Shown here: positions 49,691 to 59,300 of the stretch, in pieces
Numbering within the stretch: the first letter of the stretch is position 1
Layout of the letters: every line of letters begins with the position of its first letter
Assembly: GCA_965661765.1 (NCBI GenBank)
Contig: CBFIFE010000001.1
Span: 1-64,000 of the forward strand
Length of the DNA stretch: 64,000 nt
From: JBMYZL01 sp965661765
GTDB taxonomy: Bacteria; Bacteroidota; Bacteroidia; Flavobacteriales_D; Sanyastnellaceae
Direction of reading: 5' to 3'
Translations under genes and position numbers: made by a program
The notes under the pieces: generated by a model
What the model saw: the letters and a program-made list of their open reading frames with translations, nothing else
What the model was told of the DNA's origin: nothing
The model's database searches: none

Positions 49691-50920
49691 TCACAAATGC
49701 GCCAGCGCCTGGGCGAGGTCCGCAACCAAGTCGTCGGGGTGTTCCAGCCCCACACTGATTCGAATCAAGCCTTCCGTGATGCCATGCGCCGCTTTGACTT
49801 CAGGGGGAACACCGGCATGCGTCATGCTCGCTGGATGTTCGGCCAATGATTCGGTCGAGCCGAGGCTCACGGCGAGTTGGAAGTGCTGAAGTTTGTCCAG
49901 AACGCTGAATGCAGCCTGCCTCCCGCCGCGCACCACGAAGGCGGCCATGGCGCCGCCCCCCTGCATTTGTTCTGCTGCAATCGCACGGTCCGACTCGGTT
50001 TCCAAATCCGCAGGCCAAGCACTCAACAGCCGCTCAACGGCTGGGTGTTGGCGCAGAAAATCGAAGACAATGCCAGCGGTGGCTTGTTGTCGTTCCATCC
50101 GAATGGCCAGTGTTTCCATGCTTCGGGCGAGCATCCATGCGGTGTGTGGGTCCGCTGCACCACCGAGAAAATGGCGAAACTCCCGGACCCGCCCCACGGC
50201 ATCCTCGGAACCGCTGACGGCACCGGCCACAAGGTCGCTGTGTCCGCCGATGTATTTGGTGGCGGAGTACACCAGAAGGTCTGCGCCAAGGGCGAGCGGG
50301 CGTTGCAAGATGGGCCCCATGTAGGTGTTGTCAACAATCACTTGGATGGGAAAATCTGGACGTTCGTGCTGGCGAGCCCAATTGGCGGCCACGCGAATCC
50401 GGTGCAGTTGCAAGGTCGGGTTGGCAGGGGTTTCGAGGTAGAGAATGCCAGGGATTTGGCCTGAATGAGCCGCCAAGGCATCATCCAATGCGGACAATGC
50501 GGACAACTCGTGCACTTGCACGCCCCAAGCCGGCAAAATGTCCCGGATGAAGTGCTCGCTGCCACCGTACAACGGTCCGCAATACCAAACCGGGCGGTCG
50601 GCCCCCGACCAAGCGAGCAACGCCGTGGAAATGGCGGCCATGCCAGAGGCAAAAAAGGCAGCTGATGCGGATTCGTCCCAAGCCGCGAGCCGTTGTTCGG
50701 CCATTTCCAATGTCGGATTGGAGAGGCGGCTGTAGATGTATCCTGGCGATTCGGGCGCTTTGGCACCGGGTACACCGTAAGCGGTTTCAAGGTGAGCCGC
50801 CCCGACCTCCGCTGAAGGAAAAACAAAGGTGCTCGCAGGGTGAAGTGGCGGTTTGACGGCACCGAGGTGATCGGCCGGCCGATGCCCGGCAAAGGGCGCC
50901 GAAGTTTCGAGGTGTGGCAT
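49691..50920 (-). CDS. Trans-sulfuration PLP enzyme (methionine gamma-lyase/cystathionine gamma-synthase-like)
   Basis: The 409-residue Cys/Met metabolism enzyme has the family pattern YSRLSNPTLEMAEQRLAAWD, ASGMAAISTALLAW, the aldimine lysine Lys222 in SATKYIGGHSDLVAG and GLEHPDDLVADLAQAL near the end. Reactions in this family include cystathionine synthesis or cleavage and methionine gamma-elimination; the exact reaction cannot be settled here. It is divergent from an Lrp-type regulator gene, which suggests amino-acid-responsive control. Confidence 0.92.
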   Translation of the reverse strand: MPHLETSAPFAGHRPADHLGAVKPPLHPASTFVFPSAEVGAAHLETAYGVPGAKAPESPGYIYSRLSNPTLEMAEQRLAAWDESASAAFFASGMAAISTALLAWSGADRPVWYCGPLYGGSEHFIRDILPAWGVQVHELSALSALDDALAAHSGQIPGILYLETPANPTLQLHRIRVAANWARQHERPDFPIQVIVDNTYMGPILQRPLALGADLLVYSATKYIGGHSDLVAGAVSGSEDAVGRVREFRHFLGGAADPHTAWMLARSMETLAIRMERQQATAGIVFDFLRQHPAVERLLSAWPADLETESDRAIAAEQMQGGGAMAAFVVRGGRQAAFSVLDKLQHFQLAVSLGSTESLAEHPASMTHAGVPPEVKAAHGITEGLIRISVGLEHPDDLVADLAQALAHL

Positions 50921-50956
50921 GTGTGGAATTTCGGCGATTTGGGGGCAAAACGGATC

Positions 50957-50979
50957 ACTTGCAGAACAAACGGTTGTTC
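50957..50979. promoter_or_regulatory. Putative operator between the sulfur enzyme and Lrp genes
   Basis: GAACAA and TTGTTC (50964-50979) form a dyad with a four-base spacer in the divergent gap. The 14-mer ACTTGCAGAACAAA here recurs with one change as ACTTGCGGAACAAA at 51029-51042, 72 bases later. Confidence 0.45.
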
Positions 50980-51007
50980 ATGGCCTTAAAACGAATAAAA
51001 CGTTCTG

Positions 51008-51015
51008 TAATTTCG
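51008..51015 (+). promoter_or_regulatory. -7-like box TAATTTCG before the Lrp gene
   Basis: Lies six bases before the ATG at 51022, supporting that start over upstream in-frame ATG/ACG codons. Confidence 0.4.
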
Positions 51016-51021
51016 TCTCAA

Positions 51022-51495
51022 ATGAACAACTTGCGGAACAAAATGCAGCCGGTGACCTTGGATGCATTGGATCGGGCCTTGGTCCATGCCTTGCGCACGG
51101 ATGGCCGGAAGTCCATGCAGGCGCTCGGGGAGGAGACGGGATTGAGCCGATCGGCCGTCTTCACACGGGTGCGGCGGTTGGAAGCCGATGGATTGATTCA
51201 GGGGTACACCGCACGGATTGATCGCAGGAAGCTGGGCTTGCAGATCCGAGCGTTTTGCAACGTCCAGCTCAAACAACACGATGCGCGGTACTTGACGGAA
51301 TTCGAAGCCAGGATCGGTGATTTCAAGGAAGTCCATTCCTGTTACCACATCGCCGGGTCATTCGACTACTTGTTGGCCGTTTTTGTGGCGGACATGGACG
51401 CCTACCACGATTTCATCTCACGCAAACTTGCTGCGATGGACAACATCGGAACGGTCCAAAGTTCCTTCGTGATGCGAGAAGTGATCGAACGTTGA
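51022..51495 (+). CDS. Lrp/AsnC-family transcriptional regulator
   Basis: This 157-residue protein has an N-terminal helix-turn-helix (LDRALVHALRTDGR, then MQALGEETGLSRSAVFTRVRRLEADGLIQGY) and the C-terminal ligand-binding RAM domain (VHSCYHIAGSFDYLLAVFVADMD). It is a feast/famine-type sensor of amino acids that multimerises on DNA. It is divergent from the trans-sulfuration enzyme and probably regulates it. Start ATG 51022 is preferred; ATG 51043 would still keep the full helix-turn-helix. Its stop is six bases from the convergent pgk stop. Confidence 0.93.
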   Translation: MNNLRNKMQPVTLDALDRALVHALRTDGRKSMQALGEETGLSRSAVFTRVRRLEADGLIQGYTARIDRRKLGLQIRAFCNVQLKQHDARYLTEFEARIGDFKEVHSCYHIAGSFDYLLAVFVADMDAYHDFISRKLAAMDNIGTVQSSFVMREVIER

Positions 51496-51501
51496 TGCCG
51501 C

Positions 51502-52692
51502 TCAATCCTTCAATGCGGCGACGCCCGGCAACACCTTGCCTTCAAGGTATTCGAGCATCGCTCCCCCGCCGGTGCTGACGTAGCTTACCTGCTGGGCGAG
51601 TCCGGCTTGGTTGATGGCCGCCACGGAATCCCCGCCCCCAATGAGCGTGAACGCCCCTTTGTGTGCGGTCACATCGGCCAAGGCTTGGGCAACAGCGTTG
51701 GTCCCAGCTGCAAAGGCGGCCATTTCAAAGACCCCCATGGGGCCGTTCCACAGAATGGTTTGGGACGTCAGGACGGCCTCCACAAAAGTGGCCGTGGTTG
51801 TCGGACCGATGTCCAAGCCCATCCACCCATCTGGAATGGCATGGGTGGGCACAATTTGTGTGTTGGCGTCTGCGGCAAACGCATCGGCTGCCAAGGTGTC
51901 GGTGGGCAACATCAATTGCGTGCCTGCGGCACGGGCTTTTTCCAAAATGGCCAAAGCTTGGGCGTGCATTTCGGGTTCCGCGAGGCTCTCGCCGATGTTT
52001 CCGCCCTGTGCTTGCACAAACGTGTAGGCCATGCCGCCGCCCACAATCAAGCGGTCCACCCGCCCGATGAGGTGTTCGATGATGCCGAGTTTTGAGCTCA
52101 CTTTTGCGCCACCGATGATGGCTGTCAGGGGCTTTTCAGGATGGGCCAGGACCTTTTGCAGCGCGTCGATTTCGCGGGCCAGCAGCAGGCCATGCGCCTT
52201 GTCTTGTGGGAAAAACTTCGCGATCACCGCAGTGGATGCGTGCGCGCGGTGCGCGGTGCCGAAAGCGTCGTTGATGTAGCAATCGCCGTTTTCGGCGAGC
52301 TGGCCAGCAAAGAATTCATCGCCCGCCTTCTCTTCTTTGTGGAAGCGCAGGTTTTCGAGGATCACCACTTGACCCGGTTGCAATCCCGTGGTGACATCCA
52401 AAGCGGCATCGCCCACACAATCTGCGGCAAACACCACCGGTCGTCCGAGGAGGGATTCCACCGCAGGCACAATGTGCCGCAGGCTGAGGGCGTCTTCCCG
52501 CCCTCGGGGCCGGCCGAGATGAGACATCAGCACCACAGCGCCGCCCTCGCTCAACACGTGTTCAATCGTGGGCAAAGCCGCGCGAATTCGGGTATCATCG
52601 GTGACTTCCCGGGCTTCGTTCAAAGGGACGTTGAAGTCAACGCGAATCAAGGCGCGGCGACCGGCCAAATCAAGGTCTTGCAACAAACTCAT
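51502..52692 (-). CDS. pgk: Phosphoglycerate kinase
   Basis: This 396-residue glycolytic enzyme catalyses 1,3-bisphosphoglycerate plus ADP to 3-phosphoglycerate plus ATP. It has ALIRVDFNVPL at the N-terminus, LMSHLGRPRG, the hinge and nucleotide region AIIGGAKVSSKLGII, LGIIEHLIGRVDRLIVGGGM and GGGDSVAAI near the end. Length and motifs are fully typical. glyS lies 15 bases upstream on the same strand. Confidence 0.97.
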   Translation of the reverse strand: MSLLQDLDLAGRRALIRVDFNVPLNEAREVTDDTRIRAALPTIEHVLSEGGAVVLMSHLGRPRGREDALSLRHIVPAVESLLGRPVVFAADCVGDAALDVTTGLQPGQVVILENLRFHKEEKAGDEFFAGQLAENGDCYINDAFGTAHRAHASTAVIAKFFPQDKAHGLLLAREIDALQKVLAHPEKPLTAIIGGAKVSSKLGIIEHLIGRVDRLIVGGGMAYTFVQAQGGNIGESLAEPEMHAQALAILEKARAAGTQLMLPTDTLAADAFAADANTQIVPTHAIPDGWMGLDIGPTTTATFVEAVLTSQTILWNGPMGVFEMAAFAAGTNAVAQALADVTAHKGAFTLIGGGDSVAAINQAGLAQQVSYVSTGGGAMLEYLEGKVLPGVAALKD

Positions 52693-52707
52693 TGTGCGAT
52701 CAGAATT

Positions 52708-54237
52708 TCAGTGAAACAGTTGGGCGAGGCCCACTTTGTTGTGGACCACACCAGACAAGGCATCGATTGGGATGCGTTCTTGGGTCATGGTGTCGCGGTC
52801 GCGCACCGTGACGGCGCCATCGGTCAGGGTGTCGTGGTCAATGGTGATGCACAAGGGTGTTCCAATGGCATCTTGCCGCCTGTACCGCCGGCCGATGGCG
52901 TCTTTTTCGTCATACTGCACGTTGTGATCGAGTTGCAGCATGCGCAACACCTCGCGCGCCTTCTCGGGCAAACCGTCTTTTTTGATGAGGGGCAAGACCG
53001 CGGCCTTCACAGGGGCCAGCGGTGCAGGGATTCTCAGCACCGTCCGGGCCGAACCATCTTCCAGCGTTTCCTCCGCATAGGCCGCCGACAAGGTGGCGAG
53101 GAACATGCGATCGAGGCCGATGGACGTTTCCACCACATAGGGCACAAAGCTCTCTTTCGTCTCCGGGTCAAAGTACCGCAGTTTTCGGCCGCTGTGCTCT
53201 TCGTGTTGCCGCAAATCAAAATCGGTTCGGGAATGGATGCCCTCGAGCTCTTTGAATCCCATCGGGAAGCGGAATTCAATGTCTGCGGCGGCATCGGCGT
53301 AGTGGGCGAGTTTCACATGATCGTGAAAGCGGTGCATGCCATCGCCGAGGCCCAGCGCCTTGTGCCATTTCAACCGTTCGGCCTTCCAGTATTCGTACCA
53401 TTCGCCCTGTGTGCCCGGCTTGACGAAGAATTGCATCTCCATTTGTTCGAATTCCCGCATGCGGAAAATGAACTGCCGGGCGATGATTTCATTGCGGAAA
53501 GCCTTGCCGATTTGGGCAATGCCAAATGGCAATTTCATCCGCCCACTTTTCTGCACGTTCAGGAAGTTGACAAAAATCCCCTGGGCCGTCTCCGGCCGCA
53601 AGTAGATGATCCCCGAGTCACCTGAGACTGCGCCCAATTCCGTCTTGAACATCAGGTTGAACTGCCGAACATCTGTCCAATTCCGGCTGCCTGTGTCGGG
53701 GTCGGCAATTTCCAAATCCTCAATCAAAGCTTTGACGCCAGCGAGGTCATCGGCATCCATCGCAGCCTTGAAACGGTCGCGGATGTCATCGATTTGCTTT
53801 TGACGATCCAACACCCGGCCATTTGTGGCGCGAAACTGGGCCTCATCGAACGCATCGCCAAACCGCTTGGCCGCCTTCGCCACGTCCTTTTCATTCTTCG
53901 CCTCGATTTTGGCCATGTGGTCCTCAATCAACACATCCGCCCGGTAGCGCTTCTTGGAATCCTTGTTGTCAATCAGCGGGTCGTTGAACGCGTCGACGTG
54001 TCCGGAGGCTTTCCAAGTCGTCGGATGCATGAAAATGGACGCGTCGATGCCCACGATGTTTTCGTGCATGCGGACCATCGCCGTCCACCAGTAATGCTTG
54101 ATGTTGTTCTTCAGCTCAGCGCCCAACTGGCCGTAGTCGTATGCGGCAGATAGGCCGTCATAAATTTCGCTGGAGGGAAAGACGAAGCCATACTCCTTGG
54201 CGTGGCTGATGACTTGTTTGAGGAGGTCGTCGCTCAT
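52708..54237 (-). CDS. glyS: Glycyl-tRNA synthetase (dimeric, single-chain type)
   Basis: The 509-residue class II synthetase charges tRNA-Gly. It begins with the YGFVFPSSEIYDGLSAAYDYG segment that is characteristic of the alpha2 (eukaryote-like) form and has FVNFLNVQKSGRMKLPFGIAQIGKAFRNEI (motif 2 region), a mid-chain FEQMEMQFFV and the C-terminal anticodon-binding domain. Bacteroidota generally use this single-chain form. A TACCTTTG promoter lies upstream. Confidence 0.96.
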   Translation of the reverse strand: MSDDLLKQVISHAKEYGFVFPSSEIYDGLSAAYDYGQLGAELKNNIKHYWWTAMVRMHENIVGIDASIFMHPTTWKASGHVDAFNDPLIDNKDSKKRYRADVLIEDHMAKIEAKNEKDVAKAAKRFGDAFDEAQFRATNGRVLDRQKQIDDIRDRFKAAMDADDLAGVKALIEDLEIADPDTGSRNWTDVRQFNLMFKTELGAVSGDSGIIYLRPETAQGIFVNFLNVQKSGRMKLPFGIAQIGKAFRNEIIARQFIFRMREFEQMEMQFFVKPGTQGEWYEYWKAERLKWHKALGLGDGMHRFHDHVKLAHYADAAADIEFRFPMGFKELEGIHSRTDFDLRQHEEHSGRKLRYFDPETKESFVPYVVETSIGLDRMFLATLSAAYAEETLEDGSARTVLRIPAPLAPVKAAVLPLIKKDGLPEKAREVLRMLQLDHNVQYDEKDAIGRRYRRQDAIGTPLCITIDHDTLTDGAVTVRDRDTMTQERIPIDALSGVVHNKVGLAQLFH

Positions 54238-54257
54238 GGGGGTCCGGATTTGGTCTG

Positions 54258-54291
54258 CAAAGGTACGATTTCCCTTGTGCTTTCAGGCCAA
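54258..54291 (-). promoter_or_regulatory. glyS promoter, TTG-N23-TACCTTTG
   Basis: The minus strand has TTG (54291-54289), 23 bases, then TACCTTTG (54265-54258), within the tolerated spacing of the Bacteroidota consensus. The ATG is 20 bases further on. Confidence 0.5.
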
Positions 54292-54344
54292 ATTCGCCGC
54301 CACCGCCACCATCCCGTTCCCCACAAATTAACCCGCGCCTGACC

Positions 54345-54352
54345 TACATTTG
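54345..54352 (+). promoter_or_regulatory. -7-like box TACATTTG before the sulfotransferase
   Basis: Exact TAnnTTTG ending five bases before a GTG start; it supports GTG initiation and a near-leaderless transcript, back-to-back with the glyS promoter. Confidence 0.5.
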
Positions 54353-54357
54353 CCTCC

Positions 54358-55254
54358 GTGCAACAAAAACCCATTTTTCTGCTCGGGCTGGGCTTTCAAA
54401 AAGCAGGGACCACCTGGCTCAATGCGCATTTGAGCCAACACCCGGATACGGCTTTTCGGCACAACTTGACCAAGGAGTTGAACCTGGGGCTCAGTGGTTT
54501 TCAACGCAAGCCGAACCTGATTTTGGAGCCCCGAAGGTTTTGGAAATCCGTCAAGTGTGAGTTGCAGCTGCGCCAGCATTTGCGGAAGGGCGTTCAGGGC
54601 AGCTTTGACAAGCCTTTGTTGGGCCAGCCGCGTCGGAAGGTTCTTTGGCGTTTTGCGTCCACCGGGGCGATGCATCGGATGTTTTTGCGCTGGTCTCGGC
54701 CCACCCCTGAGCATCCGCGGGGACTGGTGGTGGGCGACATCACCCCGTATGCCATCTATCAGCCTGAGCGGCAGTTGGAGAAGTTGGTGGCCTTGCTGCG
54801 AAAGGACTTCGAGGTGAGGCCCTTTGTGATTTGGCGGGATCCCTTGACCCGTCTTGATTCGGCGATGAAGCATTCCAGAAGGCGTCCGGAAAACCAGGCC
54901 ACAAAAGACCTGGAGCATTTCTGCAAGTGTGGATTCATTGCGGGGTGGGCTGCAAATGGACATTATGCGCTTGCTGTGGAGCGACTGAACGACATGTTTC
55001 CTGATGCGCATGAGTTGATTTATGAGGAGCTGTTCGGCCCGGATGGCCAAGCCCACCTCGACGCTTTTCACCGCTTCGCCGGCCTGAGCGAACGGCCTGG
55101 CGATTTTGGAATGCGGATTCACGATGCTGGCAAATCCGAAATTGGATTGAACCCAGAACAGCGATTGGCCGCTCGGGGGTTCTTGCAAGTTCAATACGAC
55201 GTGATGGTGGAGCGGTTCGGCGCCGATCGTTTGGCCCCCATTTGGAACATCTGA
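54358..55254 (+). CDS. PAPS-dependent sulfotransferase-family protein
   Basis: This 298-residue protein has the PAPS 5'-phosphosulfate-binding loop GFQKAGTTWL near residue 12-21 with the conserved Lys and Thr, followed by RDPLTRLDSAMKHS, the usual 3'-phosphate-binding Arg/Ser helix. It should transfer sulfate to a glycan or small-molecule acceptor, which is unknown. A GTG start after a -7-like box is used; no other good start lies nearby. The next gene, gpsA, starts six bases after its stop. Confidence 0.85.
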   Translation: MQQKPIFLLGLGFQKAGTTWLNAHLSQHPDTAFRHNLTKELNLGLSGFQRKPNLILEPRRFWKSVKCELQLRQHLRKGVQGSFDKPLLGQPRRKVLWRFASTGAMHRMFLRWSRPTPEHPRGLVVGDITPYAIYQPERQLEKLVALLRKDFEVRPFVIWRDPLTRLDSAMKHSRRRPENQATKDLEHFCKCGFIAGWAANGHYALAVERLNDMFPDAHELIYEELFGPDGQAHLDAFHRFAGLSERPGDFGMRIHDAGKSEIGLNPEQRLAARGFLQVQYDVMVERFGADRLAPIWNI

Positions 55255-55260
55255 ATCACC

Positions 55261-56259
55261 ATGGCGAAACAACCTTCCATCGGACTTCTCGGCAGCGGCA
55301 GTTGGGCCACGGCCATTGCAAAAATGCTGCTCAACAACGTGGACACCTTGCACTGGTGGGTTCGGCGGGAGGAGACGGCGGAATACCTCACCATGTACGG
55401 GCGCAACCCGCATTACATCCAGAGCATTGCCTTCAACCCGGTTCAGTTGGACGTCAGCACGGACATGCAGACGATTGTGGACAAAAGCGACATCCTCATT
55501 TTCGCCATTCCATCCATCCACTTGCACAACACCATGGAAAAGTTCAGGCCGACGGGGCTGGAAAACAAGATGTTGTTCAGTGCGATCAAGGGCATGGTGG
55601 TGGAATATGACAGCATTCCGGCGCGTTATCTGCACAAGCAGTTTGGGACGCCTTATGACCAAATCGGGCTCATCGCCGGCCCCTGTCACGCCGAGGAAGT
55701 GGCCCGAGAGAAGATGTCCTACCTGACGGTGGCCTGCCCAGACCTCGGGCCTGCCCGCGTGTTGGCGGACTTGCTGGAAAATCGGTTCATTCGCGTGAAG
55801 ACCAGCCGAGATGTTTTCGGCACGGAACTCGCAGCGGTGCTCAAGAACATCTACGCGATTGCGGCGGGAATTGCCCACGGCTTGGGGTACGGTGACAACT
55901 TTCTGAGTGTGTTGATATCCAACGCGTCACAAGAAATGAAGGCCTTTCTGGCCGCCGTTCATCGCGTGGATCGGGACGTGAAGGAGAGTCCCTATCTCGG
56001 GGATTTGCTCGTGACCGCCTACAGTTTGCACAGCCGCAACCGCACACTTGGCACAATGATTGGCAAAGGGTACAGCGTCAAGGGCGCCATCATGGAAATG
56101 GACATGGTGGCCGAGGGGTTCAATGGCTCGCAAGGCATCCACGAGATGAACAAAAAGTTCCAAGTGAGTTTGCCGATTGCCGAAGCCGTTTATCGCATTC
56201 TCCACGAGAAAATGTCACCAGTCATCGAAATGCGACTGCTGGTGGAGGAGTTGAGTTGA
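55261..56259 (+). CDS. gpsA: NAD(P)+-dependent glycerol-3-phosphate dehydrogenase
   Basis: It reduces dihydroxyacetone phosphate to glycerol-3-phosphate for phospholipid synthesis. The 332-residue protein has the Rossmann loop GLLGSGSWATAIAKMLL, VDKSDILIFAIPS, the catalytic Lys in SAIKGM, a second Lys in TELAAVLKNIYAIAAGIAHGLGYGDN and a C-terminal AEG-E motif. It fits with pssA in membrane lipid production. Confidence 0.95.
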   Translation: MAKQPSIGLLGSGSWATAIAKMLLNNVDTLHWWVRREETAEYLTMYGRNPHYIQSIAFNPVQLDVSTDMQTIVDKSDILIFAIPSIHLHNTMEKFRPTGLENKMLFSAIKGMVVEYDSIPARYLHKQFGTPYDQIGLIAGPCHAEEVAREKMSYLTVACPDLGPARVLADLLENRFIRVKTSRDVFGTELAAVLKNIYAIAAGIAHGLGYGDNFLSVLISNASQEMKAFLAAVHRVDRDVKESPYLGDLLVTAYSLHSRNRTLGTMIGKGYSVKGAIMEMDMVAEGFNGSQGIHEMNKKFQVSLPIAEAVYRILHEKMSPVIEMRLLVEELS

Positions 56260-56312
56260 AACCAGCTGTTGTCCGGGCAACCTCCGCGTGGATTCCTTCG
56301 TTATCTTGGGGG

Positions 56313-59300
56313 ATGATGGTCAACCGATTGCAGCTGATGTTGTGGGCGACGTGCGTTTGGGCTGGTGGGCTTCCGCTTTCAGGCCAAACCGACGCCCCGC
56401 GCGTCCTCCGCGCTGACCACCATGCGCAGCCCAGTGGTTTCCTGCCGAACGGCGGGCAATGGCCGGATGAGGTCACGGGACGGTTGCGGATGGGGACGGC
56501 CGATCTTTGGATGACGGCCGACGGATGGCGCGCAGAGGTCTTCGGGCCGGGCTGGGATGCCCTGACGGCGCACGAGGCCGTGATGGGGGAGACCTCGTTG
56601 CAATCGCAAGTTTGGCAAGTGCGGTTCGTCGGTGGATCGACCGCCTTCGACCTCGAATGGGGGGACCCGACAGCGGAGACACGCTTCAATTTTTACCGGG
56701 GCAGCGACCCTTCCCGTTGGGCAGAAGGCTTGCAGTCTCGCCAATCCTTGTCATATCGTGGCGTTTGGCCCGGTGTGGACCTGCACATGCACCCGGTTCG
56801 CGGGGAACGCAACGCCGCGAAGTACGCGTGGACCCTCGCCCCGGGCGCCGACATCTCAGACATTGTATTGCAAATGACGGGTGCTCGTTCGGCGTCCGAC
56901 GGGGAGGGCGGCTTGCGCCATGCCTTGGGTGGTCAGGACGCGCCGTGGGGGCTCATTTCGGAATCTGCCCCCTGGTGTTACCAAACCCATGGGGCCCGCC
57001 TCACCACCGTTCCTTGCCACTGCGACGTGACACCTTCCGAAGGCGGCGGACTGGAGGTTCGGTATGCAATCGACGGCCCGATGGACCCGACCCGCCCCTT
57101 GGTCATTGACCCAGAAATTCAATTCGCCAGTTTCGTGGGTTCAACGGGGGACAGCTGGGGTTTCACGGCGGGTTATGACGACAACGGCCGCCTCATTGGT
57201 GGCAGCGGCGCCCGAGAGACGGGCTACCCCACCACCGCGGGTGCCATCGACGCCACATTCAATGGGGGTGAATTCGACGTGGGCATCAGTGTTTGGTCCG
57301 AAGACGGAAGCGCCCTCGACTACAGCACCTACCTCGGTGGCGGCAACATGGAGTTCCCGCACAGCATTGCTTCCGATGCCGCAGGGGACATCTTCATCAT
57401 GGGGACCACTGGGTCGGCATCCTTTCCTGTGACCGCGAACTCCTTGGGCACCTCATTCATCGGAGGGGACAACATCGACCTGGGCGCAAACCATTTTTAC
57501 GGGTCGTACAACGCGGGTTGCGATTTGTTTGTCACCAAGCTGAGTGGGCCGGATGGTGCAATGCTCGCCAGCACCTTCATAGGTGGTTCCGGCAACGACG
57601 GGCTGAACATCGGTGAGAAGCTCAACTACAATTACGGCGACGTGTGTCGGGGAGAAATTGCCGTGGACCCATCCGGGGGCGTTTGGGTGGCTTCCTCCAC
57701 GAACAGCCCCGATTTCCCGTTGTTTCAAGCCTTCGAACCCGTCTTGCAAGGCGGCAGCGATGGGGTGATTTTTCGCTTGTCGAACAACTTGGCTTCGCTG
57801 GAGTTTTCGTCCTACATCGGGGGGGCGGATGATGACGCGGCGTTTGGCATTCAATTCAATGCCGCGGGCGATTTGGCCTACATCGCCGGGGGGACGAAAA
57901 GCGCGGATTTCATCACCACAACGGGGGCAGTCGTGCCGGATTTGCAAGGAGATGTGGACGCTTTCTTGGCCCGATTGAACCTCGGTGGGGCTTTCCCCAC
58001 AGTGGATGCGGCCACGTTTTTCGGCACGCAAGATTACGATCAGGCGTACTTCGTTCAGCTCGATACAGAGGATCATCCTTTTTTGATGGGCCAAACCCGG
58101 GGCCCCCTCCCCATCTCCGGCCCCGGCGTCTATGCCGACAACCCCAACGGCAGCACCTTCGTGGCGCGTTTCAGCCCCGACCTTGAAGCGCTGGAGTGGT
58201 GCACCCGCGTCGGCGCGAACCAAACGGACATTGACATCAGCCCCACCGCTTTTCTGGTGTCGGATTGTGACGAAGTGTATTTGTCGGGTTGGGGCGGGGC
58301 GACGAATGCATCGAACAGCGGCTATGCTTTCAGCAGCACCACCAATGGCATGCCGACGACGGCAGATGCCTACCAATTCTCAACGGATGGCAGCGATTTT
58401 TGGCTGGGTGTGTTGGCGCCTGGGGGAACGGATTTGACCTATGGTTCGTTTCTCGGTGGTCCTTTTGCCAATGAGCATGTCGATGGGGGGACATCGCGGT
58501 TTGACAAAAACGGCACCGTGTACCAGGCGGTGTGCGCGGGGTGTGGGGGATTTGACGATTTCCCCACCACCGATGGTGCCTACAGCGAAAACAACCTCTC
58601 CAGCAATTGCAACCTCGGGGTGTTCAAGTTCAATTTGGGCTCGCTCATTGCCATCATCGACATCGACAATTCTGACGGGCTGTGCGTGGGCGATCCGATT
58701 CAATTCGTGAACAATTCGTTTGGGGGAACGCAATACGAATGGTTCTTCGGCGACCTGAACACGTCCAACGAAGAAAACCCGGAATACCTCTACGATTCTG
58801 GAGGCCAGTGGGACATCATGCTGATCGTGTCTGACCCGACCGGTTCAGGGGGATGCCTCGAGCCGGACACGGCCGTGGCCTCGGTGTTCATCCAGGAAGT
58901 GCCCCAACCGACAGTGGATCTGGTGGAACCCATTTGCGAAGGCATGACGGTGACGTTGCAGGCGTGGGGTGGGTCGGATTTGGTCTGGCAAAATGACCCG
59001 ACGCTCAACGCCACGGATACCCCCACGCCAGAGGCCACTCCGGCGGTCACAACCACCTACTATGTGGAAGAAACGAACGCCTGCGGAACGGGTGTCGACA
59101 GCGTGACAGTGGAGGTGACAAGCTTGGACATCAGTGTGTCGAATGATGCGACGATTTGTCTCGGGGAGACGGTGAATCTCGTTGCCTCGGGTGGTGACGA
59201 TGTGGTTTGGAGTCCGGCCGTGGGGCTGTCCGATCCGCTTTCGGAAAGCACATCGGCGACACCGGACGCCACCACAACCTACACCGCGGCCGTCAGCACG

